The notes: generated by a model from the sequence alone, not told the origin. Shown: positions 7,508 through 16,581, counted from the first letter of the stretch. The stretch is DNA of 64,000 nt from Bosea sp. OAE506 (GCF_040546595.1 NZ_JBEPOB010000001.1:4031001-4095000); one strand, 5' to 3'. Translations and numbers: made by a program.

Positions 7508-8440
7508 TCAGGCGAGGGCCGGCAGCACCGCCTCGATGCGGGCGCGCTGCGTCTCCAGGCCCGGAGGCAGCTTCAGCGCCTGGCCGAGGCTGTCGGCCGG
7601 CTCGTCCACGGCGAAGCCCGGCACGTCGGTCGCGATCTCGAAGAGCACATGGCCGGGCTCGCGGAAGTAGACGGAGCGGAAATAGTTCCGGTCCCTCTGC
7701 TCCGTGGTCCGGATGCCATGGTTCTCCGCGAGCTTGCGAACCATCTCCTCCTGCGCCGCGTCGTCGGCCGCACGGAAGGCGATGTGGTGGACCGAGCCCG
7801 CGCCCTGCCGCGCCGGCAGGAAGCCGCCGGCGACGCGCAGGTCGACGACATCCCCCAGCGGTGCGCCATCAGCGCGGTAGCGCACCAGCGTCTCCTCGCG
7901 ACCGATCTCCCGGAAGCCGAAGACATCGCTCAGGATCGCCCCGGTCGGGGCCGCATCCGCAACGAGCAGGCTGACGCCGTGGAAACCGCGGATCGCATGC
8001 TCGACGGGGATCTCCCCGGCGCCCCAGGCGGGTTCGGCTTCGATGCCGGGCACGCCGACGACCGCCAGCCGCATCCCGTCGGGATCGCGGAAGGCCAGCA
8101 CCGTCTCGCCGAAGCGCTTCACCGGCACGTCATGGGGCACACCGTGCTCGACGAGGCGATGGGCCCAGTAGCCGATCGACCCCTCCGGCACGCGAAACAC
8201 CGTCTCCTGCGTCTCGCCAACGCCGAGGCGACCCGGAGCCGCATGCTCCCAGGGGAAGAAGGTCAGGATCGAACCCGGCGCCGCGGCAGCGTCGCCGTAA
8301 TAGAGGTGATAGGTGCCCGGATCGTCGAAGTTGACGGTCTTCTTGACGAGGCGCAGGCCGAGCACGCGGCCGTAGAAATCCAGGTTACGGCGGGCCGGAC
8401 CGGCGATCGCCGTGACGTGATGAATGCCGTTGATCTGCAT
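7508..8440 (-). CDS. Ring-cleaving dioxygenase, VOC superfamily (MhqO-like)
   Basis: The start at 8440 (MQINGIHHVTAIAG) has AAAGGA about 8 bases upstream; the frame to 8554 is untranslated leader. The 310-residue product has two vicinal-oxygen-chelate modules. Likely metal ligands are the N-terminal His of GIHHVT, the His of SVHHIAF in the second module and the Glu of LFEIATD. This family cleaves hydroquinone- or catechol-type rings using Fe(II). It is followed by the hydrolase gene after 65 bp and is divergent from the DoxX gene, with a repeat-rich promoter region between. Confidence 0.88.
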   Translation of the reverse strand: MQINGIHHVTAIAGPARRNLDFYGRVLGLRLVKKTVNFDDPGTYHLYYGDAAAAPGSILTFFPWEHAAPGRLGVGETQETVFRVPEGSIGYWAHRLVEHGVPHDVPVKRFGETVLAFRDPDGMRLAVVGVPGIEAEPAWGAGEIPVEHAIRGFHGVSLLVADAAPTGAILSDVFGFREIGREETLVRYRADGAPLGDVVDLRVAGGFLPARQGAGSVHHIAFRAADDAAQEEMVRKLAENHGIRTTEQRDRNYFRSVYFREPGHVLFEIATDVPGFAVDEPADSLGQALKLPPGLETQRARIEAVLPALA

Positions 8441-8521
8441 GGCGGTGGTCCTTTCGAACCGGGGCGGCGCCCCGTTGGCCATGAGATTGGACCGACGGCG
8501 CCGAAAGGCCAGTGCGAAACC

Positions 8522-8569
8522 ATTGCTATGATGCAATGTCAACATTGGCATCAAGTCATTTGCATTGCA
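8522..8569. promoter_or_regulatory. Candidate LysR-type operator region with overlapping dyads
   Basis: Between the divergent dioxygenase and DoxX genes lie ATTGC-N6-GCAAT (8522-8537), CAATG-TCAA-CATTG (8534-8547) and a further TGCATTGCA (8561-8569). LysR regulators bind dyads of this kind with about 15-base spacing. The LysR gene downstream of doxX is the natural candidate; this is inferred. Confidence 0.5.
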
Positions 8570-8631
8570 CCGATGCGAGAGCGATCTCTTGTGGCGAGAC
8601 CAGACCGGTCCCGTTTCAGGAGACTGCCCCC

Positions 8632-9057
8632 ATGATCGACCTTCGCCTCGCCCCCTATGCCGCGCTCGGCCTGCGCATCGCGCTCGGCTTGATGTTCATC
8701 GCCCATGCCTATCTGAAAATCGCCGTCTTCACCCCGGCCGGTTTCGCCGGCTTCCTCGGGCAGGTCGGCCTGCCGTCGTTTCTCGCCTGGCCTATCATCC
8801 TGGCCGAGCTCGTCGGCGGCCTCGCCATCCTCGTCGGCTTCTACGGCCGCTATGTCTCGCTGCTGCTGCTGCCGATCCTGCTGGGCGCGCTCTTCGTCCA
8901 CGCTCCCAATGGCTGGGTCTTCAACGCGCCCAACGGCGGCTGGGAATATCCGGCCTTCCTGGCTCTCACCGCCCTCGCCCATGGCCTGCTCGGCGACGGC
9001 GCGCTGGCGCTGAAGTCCGCCCGCCTGCCCGCGCGCGGCACGCCCGCCACCGCCTGA
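8632..9057 (+). CDS. DoxX family membrane protein
   Basis: ATG at 8632 has CAGGAGA about 9 bases upstream. The 141-residue protein has four predicted membrane helices: LGLRIALGLMFIAHAYLK, WPIILAELVGGLAILVGFYG, YVSLLLLPILLGALFV and FLALTALAHGLLG. It carries the DoxX pattern of a small quinone-associated or redox membrane protein. DoxX-like genes often sit beside quinone-response dioxygenases, as here with the divergent MhqO-like gene. The exact activity is not established. Confidence 0.85.
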   Translation: MIDLRLAPYAALGLRIALGLMFIAHAYLKIAVFTPAGFAGFLGQVGLPSFLAWPIILAELVGGLAILVGFYGRYVSLLLLPILLGALFVHAPNGWVFNAPNGGWEYPAFLALTALAHGLLGDGALALKSARLPARGTPATA

Positions 9058-9131
9058 GGCCGTCATCCCCTCGCCGCCTTCGGGGCCATCCCGGCCTTGA
9101 AGGCGGCGATGTCCTATCGGAGAGTGCGGCG

Positions 9132-10148
9132 ATGCCCGCTTCAGCAAAGCCCCCCTCCGGCGCCGCCCCCGTCGCCCGCACGCCGCCCACCCGGACCGGC
9201 CCGCAAACGCTCGCCTGGGACGATTTCCGCCTGATCAAGGCGATCGCGGACCGCCGCGCCCTTCCCGCCGCCGCCACATCGCTCGGCCTCAACCACTCGA
9301 CGGTGTTCCGCCGCCTCGGCCAGATCGAGCAGGCGCTCGGCGTGAAGCTGTTCGAGCGCCATCGCAGCGGCTATGTCGCCACCCCGGCCGGCGACGAGAT
9401 GGCGCAGCTCGCCGAGCGCGTCGACAGCGACATCAGCGCCTTCGCGCTCAGGCTCGCCGGCCAGGAAATCAAGCCCGCGGGCGATCTGCGCGTCACCACC
9501 AACGACACGCTGCTGGTCGACCTGCTGACCCCGGTCTTCGCCGGCTTTCTGGCGCAGTGCCCCGACATCCGGCTCGATGTGCTTCTCAGCAACCAGGCGC
9601 TGAACCTGTCGAAGCGCGACGCCGACGTGGCCATCCGCGCGACCGACAATCCGCCCGAGACTCTGGTCGGCCGCAAAGCGGCGCGGATCGCCTGGGCGCT
9701 TTACGGCCGCGCGAGCGATTTCGCAGGCACGGACGCGATCTCAACGGAGAGCCTCTGGCAGCGCAGCTGGGTGTCGCTGGGCGATTCCTTCGCGGCGCTC
9801 AAGGCCGTGCGCTATCTGGCGCAGCATGTCGCGCCGGAGCGGATCGTCTACAAGGTCAACACGGTTCTGGGACTGGCCGAAGCGGTTGAGGCCGGCATCG
9901 GGATCGGTTTCCTGCCCTGCTTCATCGCCGACCGGAAGCCGGCGCTGACGCGGCTCGCCCTGCCCGACGACGGGCTGGCCGCCGATCTCTGGCTGCTGAC
10001 CCATCCTGATCTGCGCCATTCGCCGCGGGTGCGCCTCTTCCTCGATTTCATGGCCGGCGAGCTCGGCCGGATGAGGCCGCTGATCGAAGGGCAGCTCGCG
10101 CTGTCGCCGCGCTCCGACGCGGCTGCGTCGCAGACGGATGCCGAATGA
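9132..10148 (+). CDS. LysR-family transcriptional regulator
   Basis: The 338-residue product has an N-terminal extension of about 25 residues, then a winged HTH (WDDFRLIKAIADRRALPAAA, LNHSTVFRRLGQIEQALG) and a periplasmic-binding-like effector domain to about residue 310. A GGAG site stands about 8 bases before the ATG. It lies 74 bp after doxX in the same direction, so it could be co-transcribed with it, and it is the likely controller of the dioxygenase/hydrolase and doxX promoters. The effector is unknown; quinones or aromatic compounds are inferred from neighbours. Confidence 0.88.
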   Translation: MPASAKPPSGAAPVARTPPTRTGPQTLAWDDFRLIKAIADRRALPAAATSLGLNHSTVFRRLGQIEQALGVKLFERHRSGYVATPAGDEMAQLAERVDSDISAFALRLAGQEIKPAGDLRVTTNDTLLVDLLTPVFAGFLAQCPDIRLDVLLSNQALNLSKRDADVAIRATDNPPETLVGRKAARIAWALYGRASDFAGTDAISTESLWQRSWVSLGDSFAALKAVRYLAQHVAPERIVYKVNTVLGLAEAVEAGIGIGFLPCFIADRKPALTRLALPDDGLAADLWLLTHPDLRHSPRVRLFLDFMAGELGRMRPLIEGQLALSPRSDAAASQTDAE

Positions 10149-10297
10149 GCACCGCGACCAGCGAACTCAGCGGCCTGGCCTGGCTGCTGCTCCTGTCGAT
10201 CCCGCCCGGCCTCGCCCTGGCCGGCTATTGGGCACGCGGCCGCTTCGGCGAGAAGCCACCAAAGGTGCCGCCCGGAGACCCCGGCAACCCGACCTGA
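10145..10297 (+). CDS. Small membrane protein (50 aa) coupled to the LysR gene
   Basis: Its ATG overlaps the LysR stop as ATGA, a sign of translational coupling. The product has one hydrophobic helix (LAWLLLLSIPPGLALAGYWA) and a short Pro-rich tail (EKPPKVPPGDPGNPT). No family recognised. It is immediately followed by a strong hairpin. Confidence 0.5.
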   Translation: MSTATSELSGLAWLLLLSIPPGLALAGYWARGRFGEKPPKVPPGDPGNPT

Positions 10298-10302
10298 CAG
10301 AA

Positions 10303-10329
10303 AGCCCGCGACGGGGTTCGTCGCGGGCT
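10303..10329 (-). terminator. Hairpin terminator between convergent genes
   Basis: AGCCCGCGACG (10303-10313) pairs perfectly with CGTCGCGGGCT (10319-10329) over a 5-base loop. On the minus strand the stem is followed by TTTC, so it fits best as the end of the ferritin-like gene, and may serve both directions. Confidence 0.75.
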
Positions 10330-10355
10330 CATCCGATGCTTCGGCTTCGGCGGGA

Positions 10356-10859
10356 TCAGGCCGCCTTGCGGTTGATCCCGGTCTCGGCGAGCTTGGTCAG
10401 CTTCTCGTCGGCGGCATGCTCCTCGTCGAGGGTCTGCTGCAGCAGGGCGGCGCAATCCTCGCGGCCGAGCTGTTTGGCCCAGGCCGTCAGCGTGCCGTAG
10501 CGTGTGATCTCGTAATGCTCCACCGCCTGCGCGGCGGCGATGATCGCGGCGTCGAGCACCTGCTTGTCGGCGACCTCGCCGACGACCTCGTCGGCCTCCT
10601 TCAGGATGCCGTCGATGGCGGGGCAGTCGACGGCCTTCACCTCGGCGCCATGCTGCTTGAAGACCTGCTCGAGGCGGGCGATATGGCCTTCGGTCTCGGT
10701 GCGATGCGCCGTCAGGCCCTGCTTGAGGGTCGGATCCGTCGCCTTCTCGATCATCTTGGGCAGCGACTTATGGATCTGCTTTTCGGCGTAGTAGATGTCC
10801 TGGAGCTGATGGACGAAGAGGTCGTCCATCGTCTTGATGTCCTTGGAAAACAGTCCCAT
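10356..10859 (-). CDS. YciE/YciF-type ferritin-like protein (DUF892)
   Basis: Start at 10859 (MGLFSKDIKTMDDLFVHQLQ) is supported by AGGAG 6 bases upstream. The 167-residue protein is a four-helix ferritin-like bundle with Glu/His pairs expected for a di-iron site: QDIYYAEKQIH, TETEGHIARLEQ, QAVEHYEITRYG and LDEEHAADEKL. Family members are stress-induced, often by osmotic, general-stress or oxidative conditions, but their activity is not firmly known. Confidence 0.88.
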   Translation of the reverse strand: MGLFSKDIKTMDDLFVHQLQDIYYAEKQIHKSLPKMIEKATDPTLKQGLTAHRTETEGHIARLEQVFKQHGAEVKAVDCPAIDGILKEADEVVGEVADKQVLDAAIIAAAQAVEHYEITRYGTLTAWAKQLGREDCAALLQQTLDEEHAADEKLTKLAETGINRKAA

Positions 10860-11030
10860 GGCGGTCTCCTGGGTTCGGATCGGGAAGAAGGCTGTGCGGC
10901 GCCCCCGCTGCGGGATGCGCCTCTCCTGCCCAACGAACGTGCGCGCGCTGGATGTGTTCCGCCCGGCGGGCCGGTCGCGTCGGTGCGGCAGCGGGTTTCG
11001 CGCGAGCAGCGCTTCCTTTAAGCTTTGCCC

Positions 11031-11201
11031 ATGGAAATGCTCGTTCCCCTGATGATCGGCCTCGCGCTGATCTGGCTGATCGGCCGCGGCGTTCCGTGGA
11101 ATGCCAAGCTGATAACGATCGTGGTGACGCTGGCGGTGATCGTGCTCATCGTCGCGATCGAGCGCGGCGGCTACTGGCCAGCCGAATGGCGGCGGCAATG
11201 A
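11031..11201 (+). CDS. Small two-helix membrane protein (56 aa)
   Basis: The product MEMLVPLMIGLALIWLIGRG...ends EWRRQ and has two hydrophobic helices separated by GVPWNAK, the second being LITIVVTLAVIVLIVAIERG. No ribosome site is obvious. It is convergent with sugE, with 10 bp between the stops. No family recognised. Confidence 0.45.
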   Translation: MEMLVPLMIGLALIWLIGRGVPWNAKLITIVVTLAVIVLIVAIERGGYWPAEWRRQ

Positions 11202-11211
11202 CGACGCCGGC

Positions 11212-11526
11212 TCAGGCGACGAGCTTGAGGCCGACGATGCCCGCCACGATCAGCCCGATGCAGGCCAGACGCAGCGCGGTGGCGGGCTCGCCGAGCAGGA
11301 CGATGCCCAGAATGGCCGTACCGACCGTGCCGATGCCGGTCCAGACCGCATAGGCGGTGCCGACCGGGAGACTCTTGAGCGCCAGCCCGAGCAGCCCGAG
11401 GCTGACCGCCATGCTGGCGAGCGTCAGCACGGTCGGCACGAGACGGGTAAATCCTTGCGTGTATTTCAGGCCGATCGCCCAGCCGACCTCGAACAGACCC
11501 GCGATGAAGAGATAGAGCCAGGCCAT
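11212..11526 (-). CDS. sugE: SMR-family guanidinium exporter SugE/Gdx
   Basis: The start at 11526 gives [20 protein letters not shown], the exact layout of SMR proteins with the membrane-embedded Glu at position 13. The 104 residues form four helices, with the Gdx-type segments [19 protein letters not shown] and [11 protein letters not shown]. SugE/Gdx proteins export guanidinium ion in exchange for protons and act as antiparallel dimers. The gene is preceded on the same strand by a guanidine-II riboswitch, which strongly supports the guanidinium role over a general drug-efflux role. Confidence 0.93.
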   Translation of the reverse strand: MAWLYLFIAGLFEVGWAIGLKYTQGFTRLVPTVLTLASMAVSLGLLGLALKSLPVGTAYAVWTGIGTVGTAILGIVLLGEPATALRLACIGLIVAGIVGLKLVA

Positions 11527-11545
11527 GACGGCGCTCCTCGTCGAA

Positions 11546-11603
11546 ATGGCGAGGTCGTCCACGCCGGACCAACAGGCGACGTTGCGCCGGGGTCGTCCCC
11601 GTC
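11546..11603 (-). promoter_or_regulatory. Guanidine-II (mini-ykkC) riboswitch upstream of sugE
   Basis: On the minus strand two hairpins with ACGA loops precede sugE. The first is CGGGGACGACCCCG (11588-11601). The second, GGCGUGGACGACCUCGCC (11548-11565), has a GG/CC inner stem and a GGCG/CGCC outer stem. Two stem-loops capped by ACGR are the defining feature of guanidine-II riboswitches, which usually control sugE-type exporters. The CCUCG of the second hairpin is complementary to the CGAGG of the ribosome site about 10 bases before the start, so ligand-stabilised hairpin formation would free translation. That mechanism is inferred from pairing. Confidence 0.88.
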
Positions 11604-11645
11604 CTTCGATCTAGGACAGGGTCCTGGCGCTTTCAACCGGCAGCG

Positions 11646-12113
11646 TCAGGCGAGCTCCGGCGGCGGCTGCAGGGCGCGGTCGAGGATGCGCTTGCACTCG
11701 CCCAGTTCGGCCAGAACGGCGGTCAGCAGGGTGATGTCGTCGAGCCCCGGCGGCACCGGCGCGCGGCCAGGCTGCGCCGGCTGAGCGCTGGCGCCCTCGC
11801 GCCCCTTGGCGGCACCCGCCGGCGGCGGACCGATCGGCGCGCCGCGGCCGATGGCCTGGACATGGCGCGGCCCCTGCTCCTTCAGGATCCGCTGCAGGCC
11901 CTTGATCGTGTAGCCCTCGCCATAGAGCAGGCGGCGGATGCCCTTGAGGAGAGCGACATCGTCCGGGCGGTAATAGCGCCGGCCGCCGCCGCGTTTCAGC
12001 GGCTTGATCTGGGGAAAGCGCGTTTCCCAGAAGCGCAAGACATGCTGGGGAATATCGAGGTCTTCAGCGACTTCGCTGATGGTACGGAAGGCATCCGGGC
12101 TCTTGGTGTCCAT
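11646..12113 (-). CDS. MerR-family transcriptional regulator
   Basis: The 155-residue product (from [20 protein letters not shown]) has the MerR HTH with the segments [20 protein letters not shown] and [19 protein letters not shown], then a Pro/Ala linker and a C-terminal helix ([20 protein letters not shown]). A longer start at GTG 12152 overlaps the ihfA stop as GTGA and is possible. MerR genes in this position after ihfA are common in Rhizobiales. The effector and target are unknown. Confidence 0.88.
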   Translation of the reverse strand: MDTKSPDAFRTISEVAEDLDIPQHVLRFWETRFPQIKPLKRGGGRRYYRPDDVALLKGIRRLLYGEGYTIKGLQRILKEQGPRHVQAIGRGAPIGPPPAGAAKGREGASAQPAQPGRAPVPPGLDDITLLTAVLAELGECKRILDRALQPPPELA

Positions 12114-12148
12114 GTCGGCCTCTGTCTCGCCGGTGTGGAACTCCAGGC

Positions 12149-12463
12149 TCACGCGTCTTCGCTCTCGCTCGTCTGTCCGTTGATCCGGGCCTTCATCACA
12201 TTCGAAGGCTTGAACACCATCACCCGGCGCGGCTCGATCGGCACTTCCACGCCCGTCTTGGGATTACGCCCGATTCGCTCGCCCTTGTCGCGTACGACAA
12301 AGGAGCCGAAGGAGGAGAGCTTGACGTTCTCGCCGCGCGCAACCGCGTCGCAGATCTCATCGAGGACGGCCTCGACGAGCTTGGACGACTCCGTCCGCGA
12401 GAGGCCGATCTTCTGATACACCGCCTCGCAGAGGTCCGCCCGCGTAACCGTGTGCCCCGCCAT
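12149..12463 (-). CDS. ihfA: Integration host factor subunit alpha
   Basis: Start at 12463 ([19 protein letters not shown]) has GGAGG about 8 bases upstream; the frame to 12505 is leader. The 104-residue protein has the HU/IHF fold with [20 protein letters not shown] and the DNA-intercalating arm segment [23 protein letters not shown] bends DNA sharply and helps recombination, replication and transcription. It lies between fabH and merR in the conserved plsX-fabH-ihfA-merR order. Confidence 0.92.
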   Translation of the reverse strand: MAGHTVTRADLCEAVYQKIGLSRTESSKLVEAVLDEICDAVARGENVKLSSFGSFVVRDKGERIGRNPKTGVEVPIEPRRVMVFKPSNVMKARINGQTSESEDA

Positions 12464-12653
12464 CCATATCCTCCAAGGCGTTATCTCGGCCGGCGGGTCT
12501 GCCACCTGCCTTTCGCCATTCCGGACGATGAACGCTAGGCGCAGCCTGAGGCCGGGTCAATGCTCGAACGGGCGCTGAAGCGCCCTGCAGCCGAATTTCA
12601 ATGAAAAGAGCGAGAAAATCCGGACAATATGACAGTTTTCCCGCTGTCGTGGG

Positions 12654-13631
12654 TCACCACCGGATCAAGGCGGACCCCCAGGTGAAGCCGCCGCCCATGG
12701 CTTCGATCAGGACGAGCTGGCCGGGGCGGATGCGACCGTCGCGATGCGCCTCGGCCAGTGCCAGCGGGATCGAGGCGGCAGAGGTGTTGCCGTGCCGGTC
12801 GACGGTGACGACGACCCGGTCATGGCCGATGCCGAGCTTGTCGGCCGTCGCGTCGATGATCCGGCGGTTGGCCTGGTGCGGTACGAACCAGTCGATGTCC
12901 GCGCCGCTCAGGCCGGTTTCCGCGAAGGTGTGGCGCACGGTCTCGGCGAGGTTCTGCACGGCATGGCGGAAGACCTCCTTGCCCTCCATGCGCAGGAAGC
13001 CGACCGTCTTGGTCGAGCCCGGCCCGCCATCGACATAGAGCTTGTCCTTGTAGCGCCCGTCCGAGCGGATATGCGTCGCGAGCACGCCGCGGTCCGCCAG
13101 CGTGCCCTCGCCCGGTTCCGCCCTGAGCACAACCGCGCCCGCCCCGTCGCCGAAGAGCACGCAGGTGGTGCGGTCCTCCCAGTCGAGGATGCGCGAGAAG
13201 GTCTCGGCTCCGATGACGAGCGCGGTCCGCGCCGCACCGGTGCTGAGAAACTTGTCCGCCGTCGCGAGCGCGAAGACGAAGCCGGAGCAGACCGCCTGGA
13301 GATCGAAGGCGACACCGCCGGCAATGCCGAGCGCGGCCTGGATCTGCGTCGCAGTGGCCGGGAAGGTGTGATCGGGCGTCGCGGTCGCGACGATGATCAG
13401 GTCGACCTCGGCTGGCTCCATGCCGGCATCGGCCAGCGCCGCCTGGGCGGCCTTCAGCCCGAGAACCGAGGTGGTCTCGCTTTCGGCAGCGACATGGCGC
13501 TGACGAATGCCCGTGCGCTGGACGATCCACTCGTCGGTAGTGTCGACGCGCTGGGCCAGTTCGGCATTGGTGACGATGCGCGCGGGCAGATAGGAACCGC
13601 AGCCCACGATCCGGGAACGCAAAATCGACAA
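12654..13631 (-). CDS. fabH: Beta-ketoacyl-ACP synthase III
   Basis: The 325-residue protein starts fatty acid synthesis by condensing acetyl-CoA with malonyl-ACP. The catalytic triad is visible: C115 in [12 protein letters not shown], His in [11 protein letters not shown] and Asn in RHGNTSAAS. The N-terminus ([16 protein letters not shown]) and C-terminus ([13 protein letters not shown]) are typical and the length is normal. It lies 10 bp after plsX and is co-transcribed with it. The 190 bp between fabH and ihfA hold a short dyad (GGGCGCT-GA-AGCGCCC at 12570-12585) and the probable ihfA promoter. Confidence 0.95.
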   Translation of the reverse strand: MSILRSRIVGCGSYLPARIVTNAELAQRVDTTDEWIVQRTGIRQRHVAAESETTSVLGLKAAQAALADAGMEPAEVDLIIVATATPDHTFPATATQIQAALGIAGGVAFDLQAVCSGFVFALATADKFLSTGAARTALVIGAETFSRILDWEDRTTCVLFGDGAGAVVLRAEPGEGTLADRGVLATHIRSDGRYKDKLYVDGGPGSTKTVGFLRMEGKEVFRHAVQNLAETVRHTFAETGLSGADIDWFVPHQANRRIIDATADKLGIGHDRVVVTVDRHGNTSAASIPLALAEAHRDGRIRPGQLVLIEAMGGGFTWGSALIRW

Positions 13632-13641
13632 ACCGGTTTCC

Positions 13642-14715
13642 TCAATGGGCCGCGGCTGACCGTGCCGCGGCCTCCTGCTGGGCGGTGGCCTCCTGGCGGG
13701 CGGAGGCCGCGACCATTTCGCGGACCTTGGACATCAGGTTCTCGCGCGCCATTTCGTAGCCGAGCTCGGTTGCGCTGGCGAAACCGACGGCGTCGGTCCC
13801 GCCATGGCTCTTGATGACGATGCCCTCGAGGCCGAGGAACACGCCGCCATTGACCTTGCGCGGATCCATCTTGTCCTTCAGTGCCGCGAAGGCGCCGCGC
13901 GCGAAGAGATAGCCGATCTTGGCCATCAGCGAGCGACCCATCGCCGCCTTGAGATAGGAACTGATCTGGCGAGCGGTACCCTCGGCCGTCTTCAGCGCGA
14001 TGTTTCCGGTGAAGCCCTCGGTGACGACGACGTCGACCGTGCCCTTGCCGAGATCGTCGCCCTCGACGAAGCCGTGATAGCTCAAATGCGGCAGGTTCAG
14101 CTCGCGCAGGATGCGGCCGGCCTCCTTGACCGCCTCAACGCCCTTGATCTCCTCGACGCCGACGTTCAGCAGACCGACGGTGGGGCGGTCGAGATCGAAG
14201 ATGACGCGCGCCATGGCAGCGCCCATCACCGCGAGGTCGACGAGATGACGTGCATCGGCGCCGATGGTGGCGCCCACATCGAGCACGACGCTCTCGCCGC
14301 GCACCGTCGGCCAGAGGCAGGCGATCGCCGGGCGGTCGACTTCGGGCATCGACTTCAGGCAGAATTTCGACATCGCCATCAGCGCGCCGGTGTTGCCGGC
14401 CGAGACGGTGACGTCGGCCTCGCCGGTCTTGGTGGCGTCGATGGCGCGCCACATCGAGGATTTGTAGCGGCCGTAGCGCAGCGCCTGGCTTGGCTTGTCA
14501 TCCATCTTCACTGACACCTCGGTGTGGTGGAAGGTGGTCACGGCCTTGAGCTTGGGATGCTGATCGAGCAGCGGCAGGACCTCGCCTTCGTCCCCGAAGA
14601 CGACGAAACGCGCATCGGGACGACGCTCCAGCGTCAGCGCGGCGCCGGGGATGACGATGGCAGGGCCATGGTCTCCGCCCATCGCATCGAGCGCGATTGT
14701 AACCGGTCGTGTCAT
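13642..14715 (-). CDS. plsX: Phosphate acyltransferase PlsX
   Basis: The start at 14715 ([20 protein letters not shown]) matches PlsX N-termini. The 357-residue protein converts acyl-ACP to acyl-phosphate, the donor for phospholipid synthesis. Typical segments include [31 protein letters not shown] and [17 protein letters not shown]. It precedes fabH by 10 bp and follows the YceD gene after 115 bp. Confidence 0.95.
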   Translation of the reverse strand: MTRPVTIALDAMGGDHGPAIVIPGAALTLERRPDARFVVFGDEGEVLPLLDQHPKLKAVTTFHHTEVSVKMDDKPSQALRYGRYKSSMWRAIDATKTGEADVTVSAGNTGALMAMSKFCLKSMPEVDRPAIACLWPTVRGESVVLDVGATIGADARHLVDLAVMGAAMARVIFDLDRPTVGLLNVGVEEIKGVEAVKEAGRILRELNLPHLSYHGFVEGDDLGKGTVDVVVTEGFTGNIALKTAEGTARQISSYLKAAMGRSLMAKIGYLFARGAFAALKDKMDPRKVNGGVFLGLEGIVIKSHGGTDAVGFASATELGYEMARENLMSKVREMVAASARQEATAQQEAAARSAAAH

Positions 14716-14830
14716 GGAGTGATGGTTGATCCCAGGAGCGGCCGACCTTCCGTCCGGGGCGGCTCGATGCGGGCCGGACAATAGCGACTTGGGCGCCCGC
14801 CGCAAGCCGCCAGAGCACGCGAACGCGCCG

Positions 14831-15385
14831 TCAGTCGTCCTTCTTGAGCCGCGCCAGCTTGGCGAAGGGCGATTCCGGCGGCTCTTCCGGCGCGGGTTCG
14901 GCGAAGACGGCGCCCGGCTTCCGGGGATAGGGATCGAGCGCCAGCGCCAGGAATTCGAGCGTCACCGCGCCGAGATCGATGACGCCGTCGACGATGGGCT
15001 CGGGCGGATCGTCCTCATTGAGCCTGACCTCGATGTCGATCTCGCCTGCGTCATCGGCGGCGGCGCGGCGGCGCGGCTCGGCCGGCTCCTGCGGCGCGAA
15101 GTCGAGTTTCAGCGGCACGTCGAGCGCGACCGGAAAATCGTCGAGGCTCACCGTGCAGGTCTGGTGGAAGGCGGCCTTGATCGTGCCCTCGAGCTTCACG
15201 CGCTCGCCGCTGCGCGACAGCATGTAGCGCGCCTCGAGCGATTCGACGGAGGGCAGGCCCAGCATCGTCGCGATGCCGGCCTTCTCATGCGCTTCGGCCT
15301 TCAGCGAAAAGGGCGTGCCGCGCAGCTTGATCTCATCCACCTTGACGGGGCGGCTCAGCGGCAGGGGGGCTGCAGTGTCTGTCAT
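14831..15385 (-). CDS. YceD family protein (DUF177)
   Basis: The 184-residue product shows the DUF177 layout: an N-terminal part ([12 protein letters not shown]), a central segment with [20 protein letters not shown], an acidic stretch ([20 protein letters not shown]) and ELLAL-like [14 protein letters not shown]. YceD proteins are linked to 23S rRNA or ribosome assembly and often neighbour rpmF-plsX; here rpmF is absent. Its ATG overlaps the preceding stop as ATGA. Confidence 0.88.
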   Translation of the reverse strand: MTDTAAPLPLSRPVKVDEIKLRGTPFSLKAEAHEKAGIATMLGLPSVESLEARYMLSRSGERVKLEGTIKAAFHQTCTVSLDDFPVALDVPLKLDFAPQEPAEPRRRAAADDAGEIDIEVRLNEDDPPEPIVDGVIDLGAVTLEFLALALDPYPRKPGAVFAEPAPEEPPESPFAKLARLKKDD

Positions 15386-15918
15386 CGGGCCGTCTCCTCC
15401 GCCGGCAGCGGAAACAGGCCGGGCTCGTTCAGGATGCCGTCGAGATCGAGCGCCGCCAGCTTCGCCTGGATGCGCCTTGCATAGGCGGCGAGATAGGCCG
15501 CCCCATTGGCCTCGGGGCTCGCATTGCGCTGCAAGGCCTCGTCCAGCGCGGCCGGCTCCGGCGAAACCAGCGCCGCCTCATAGGCCTGCACCCGGCCGTA
15601 GAACATCTGGCCGATCTTCTTCATGCGCTTGGGCACCGCGATGTCGCTGACGCCGCCATTGCGAACGCCCAACTCGAGATAGGCGAAATTCGCGTCGACC
15701 AGATCCTGCGCCACATCATCCGCCGGCGCCGGCAGCTCGCGCAGGCGGCGCATGACGAGAAAGACATGCAGCGTCAGCGATTCGAAGCGGCCCTCGAAGC
15801 TGTCGGGCACGCCGCCCACGAGATAGAGCGCCGGCTGGCGCGACGCCTCGGCGATGCGGGCGAAGACCGCATCGACCGGCGCCGTCCTGCTCTCACGCTT
15901 GCCAAACCATCCGAACAT
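15382..15918 (-). CDS. Ubiquinol-cytochrome c chaperone family protein
   Basis: The 178-residue product (start MFGWFGKRE at 15918) matches the CBP3/UQCC1-type chaperone family, which assists cytochrome b or bc1 complex assembly. Family-like segments are LYLVGGVPDSFEGRFESLTL, LHVFLVMRRLRELPAP, DANFAYLELGVRNGGVSD and KRMKKIGQMFYGRV. It is translationally coupled to YceD (ATGA overlap) and divergent from bamE. A longer frame to 15975 exists, but the ATG at 15918 fits the family start better. Confidence 0.85.
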   Translation of the reverse strand: MFGWFGKRESRTAPVDAVFARIAEASRQPALYLVGGVPDSFEGRFESLTLHVFLVMRRLRELPAPADDVAQDLVDANFAYLELGVRNGGVSDIAVPKRMKKIGQMFYGRVQAYEAALVSPEPAALDEALQRNASPEANGAAYLAAYARRIQAKLAALDLDGILNEPGLFPLPAEETAR

Positions 15919-16060
15919 GCTGCTGCAATCCCTGGCCGGCGGCGCGGAAGAGGTCCCTCGCCTTGCCAAAGCCATCCTCGGGCGTTACGCCAACCCTCAC
16001 CCGTTTGACAAGCGGCTCGGGCCCCGGCCCATCGCCGCAGCGCCACTGGATGCCCTCCCC

Positions 16061-16555
16061 ATGATCGCCGTCTCCCGCCGCACCGCCCTCATCGGCCTCC
16101 TCGCGACGACGTCCCTGGCGCTCGGCGCCTGCGGCCCCAATGCCGGCGGCTTCAAGCTCGCCACCTCGGCGGGGATGAACGAGGAGTTCAAGCGCGGCTT
16201 CGTCGCCGACGAGGCGCTGATCGCGCAGGTCAAGGTCGGGATGGACGTGCAGCAGGTGCTGTCGATCCTCGGCACGCCCTCGACGACCTCGACCGTCGGC
16301 AATCGCACTTTCTACTACATCAGTCAGACCGTGCGCCGGCGCTTCCAGTTCCAAGACCTCTCGGTCGTCGACCAGACGGTGCTGGTGATCTATTTCAATA
16401 AGGGCTTCAAGGTCGAGCGCATCGCCAATTACGGCCTGCAGGACGGCGTGATCTTCGACTTCATCAGCCGCACCACCGCCACCGGCGGCGAGGAGCAGAG
16501 CTTCCTGCGCAACCTCTTCCGCGGCGTGACACGCTTCAACCCGCTGGGGGCATGA
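16061..16555 (+). CDS. bamE: Outer membrane protein assembly factor BamE (OmlA/SmpA)
   Basis: The 164-residue product has a signal peptide with lipobox LGAC, giving Cys24 as the lipidated residue, and the SmpA/OmlA core: VKVGMDVQQVLSILGTPST, RTFYYISQTVRRRFQF, and VLVIYFNKGFKVERIANYGL. BamE is a lipoprotein of the beta-barrel assembly complex on the periplasmic face of the outer membrane. It is divergent from the bc1 chaperone gene and followed by a strong terminator. Confidence 0.9.
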   Translation: MIAVSRRTALIGLLATTSLALGACGPNAGGFKLATSAGMNEEFKRGFVADEALIAQVKVGMDVQQVLSILGTPSTTSTVGNRTFYYISQTVRRRFQFQDLSVVDQTVLVIYFNKGFKVERIANYGLQDGVIFDFISRTTATGGEEQSFLRNLFRGVTRFNPLGA

Positions 16556-16581
16556 GCGTCTTCCACCGGGCCTGACGAGAC

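Noticed and set aside
12620..12653. Terminator after fabH
   Set aside because: GACAG/CTGTC can form a short hairpin but with an 8-base loop and no T run; too weak to call.
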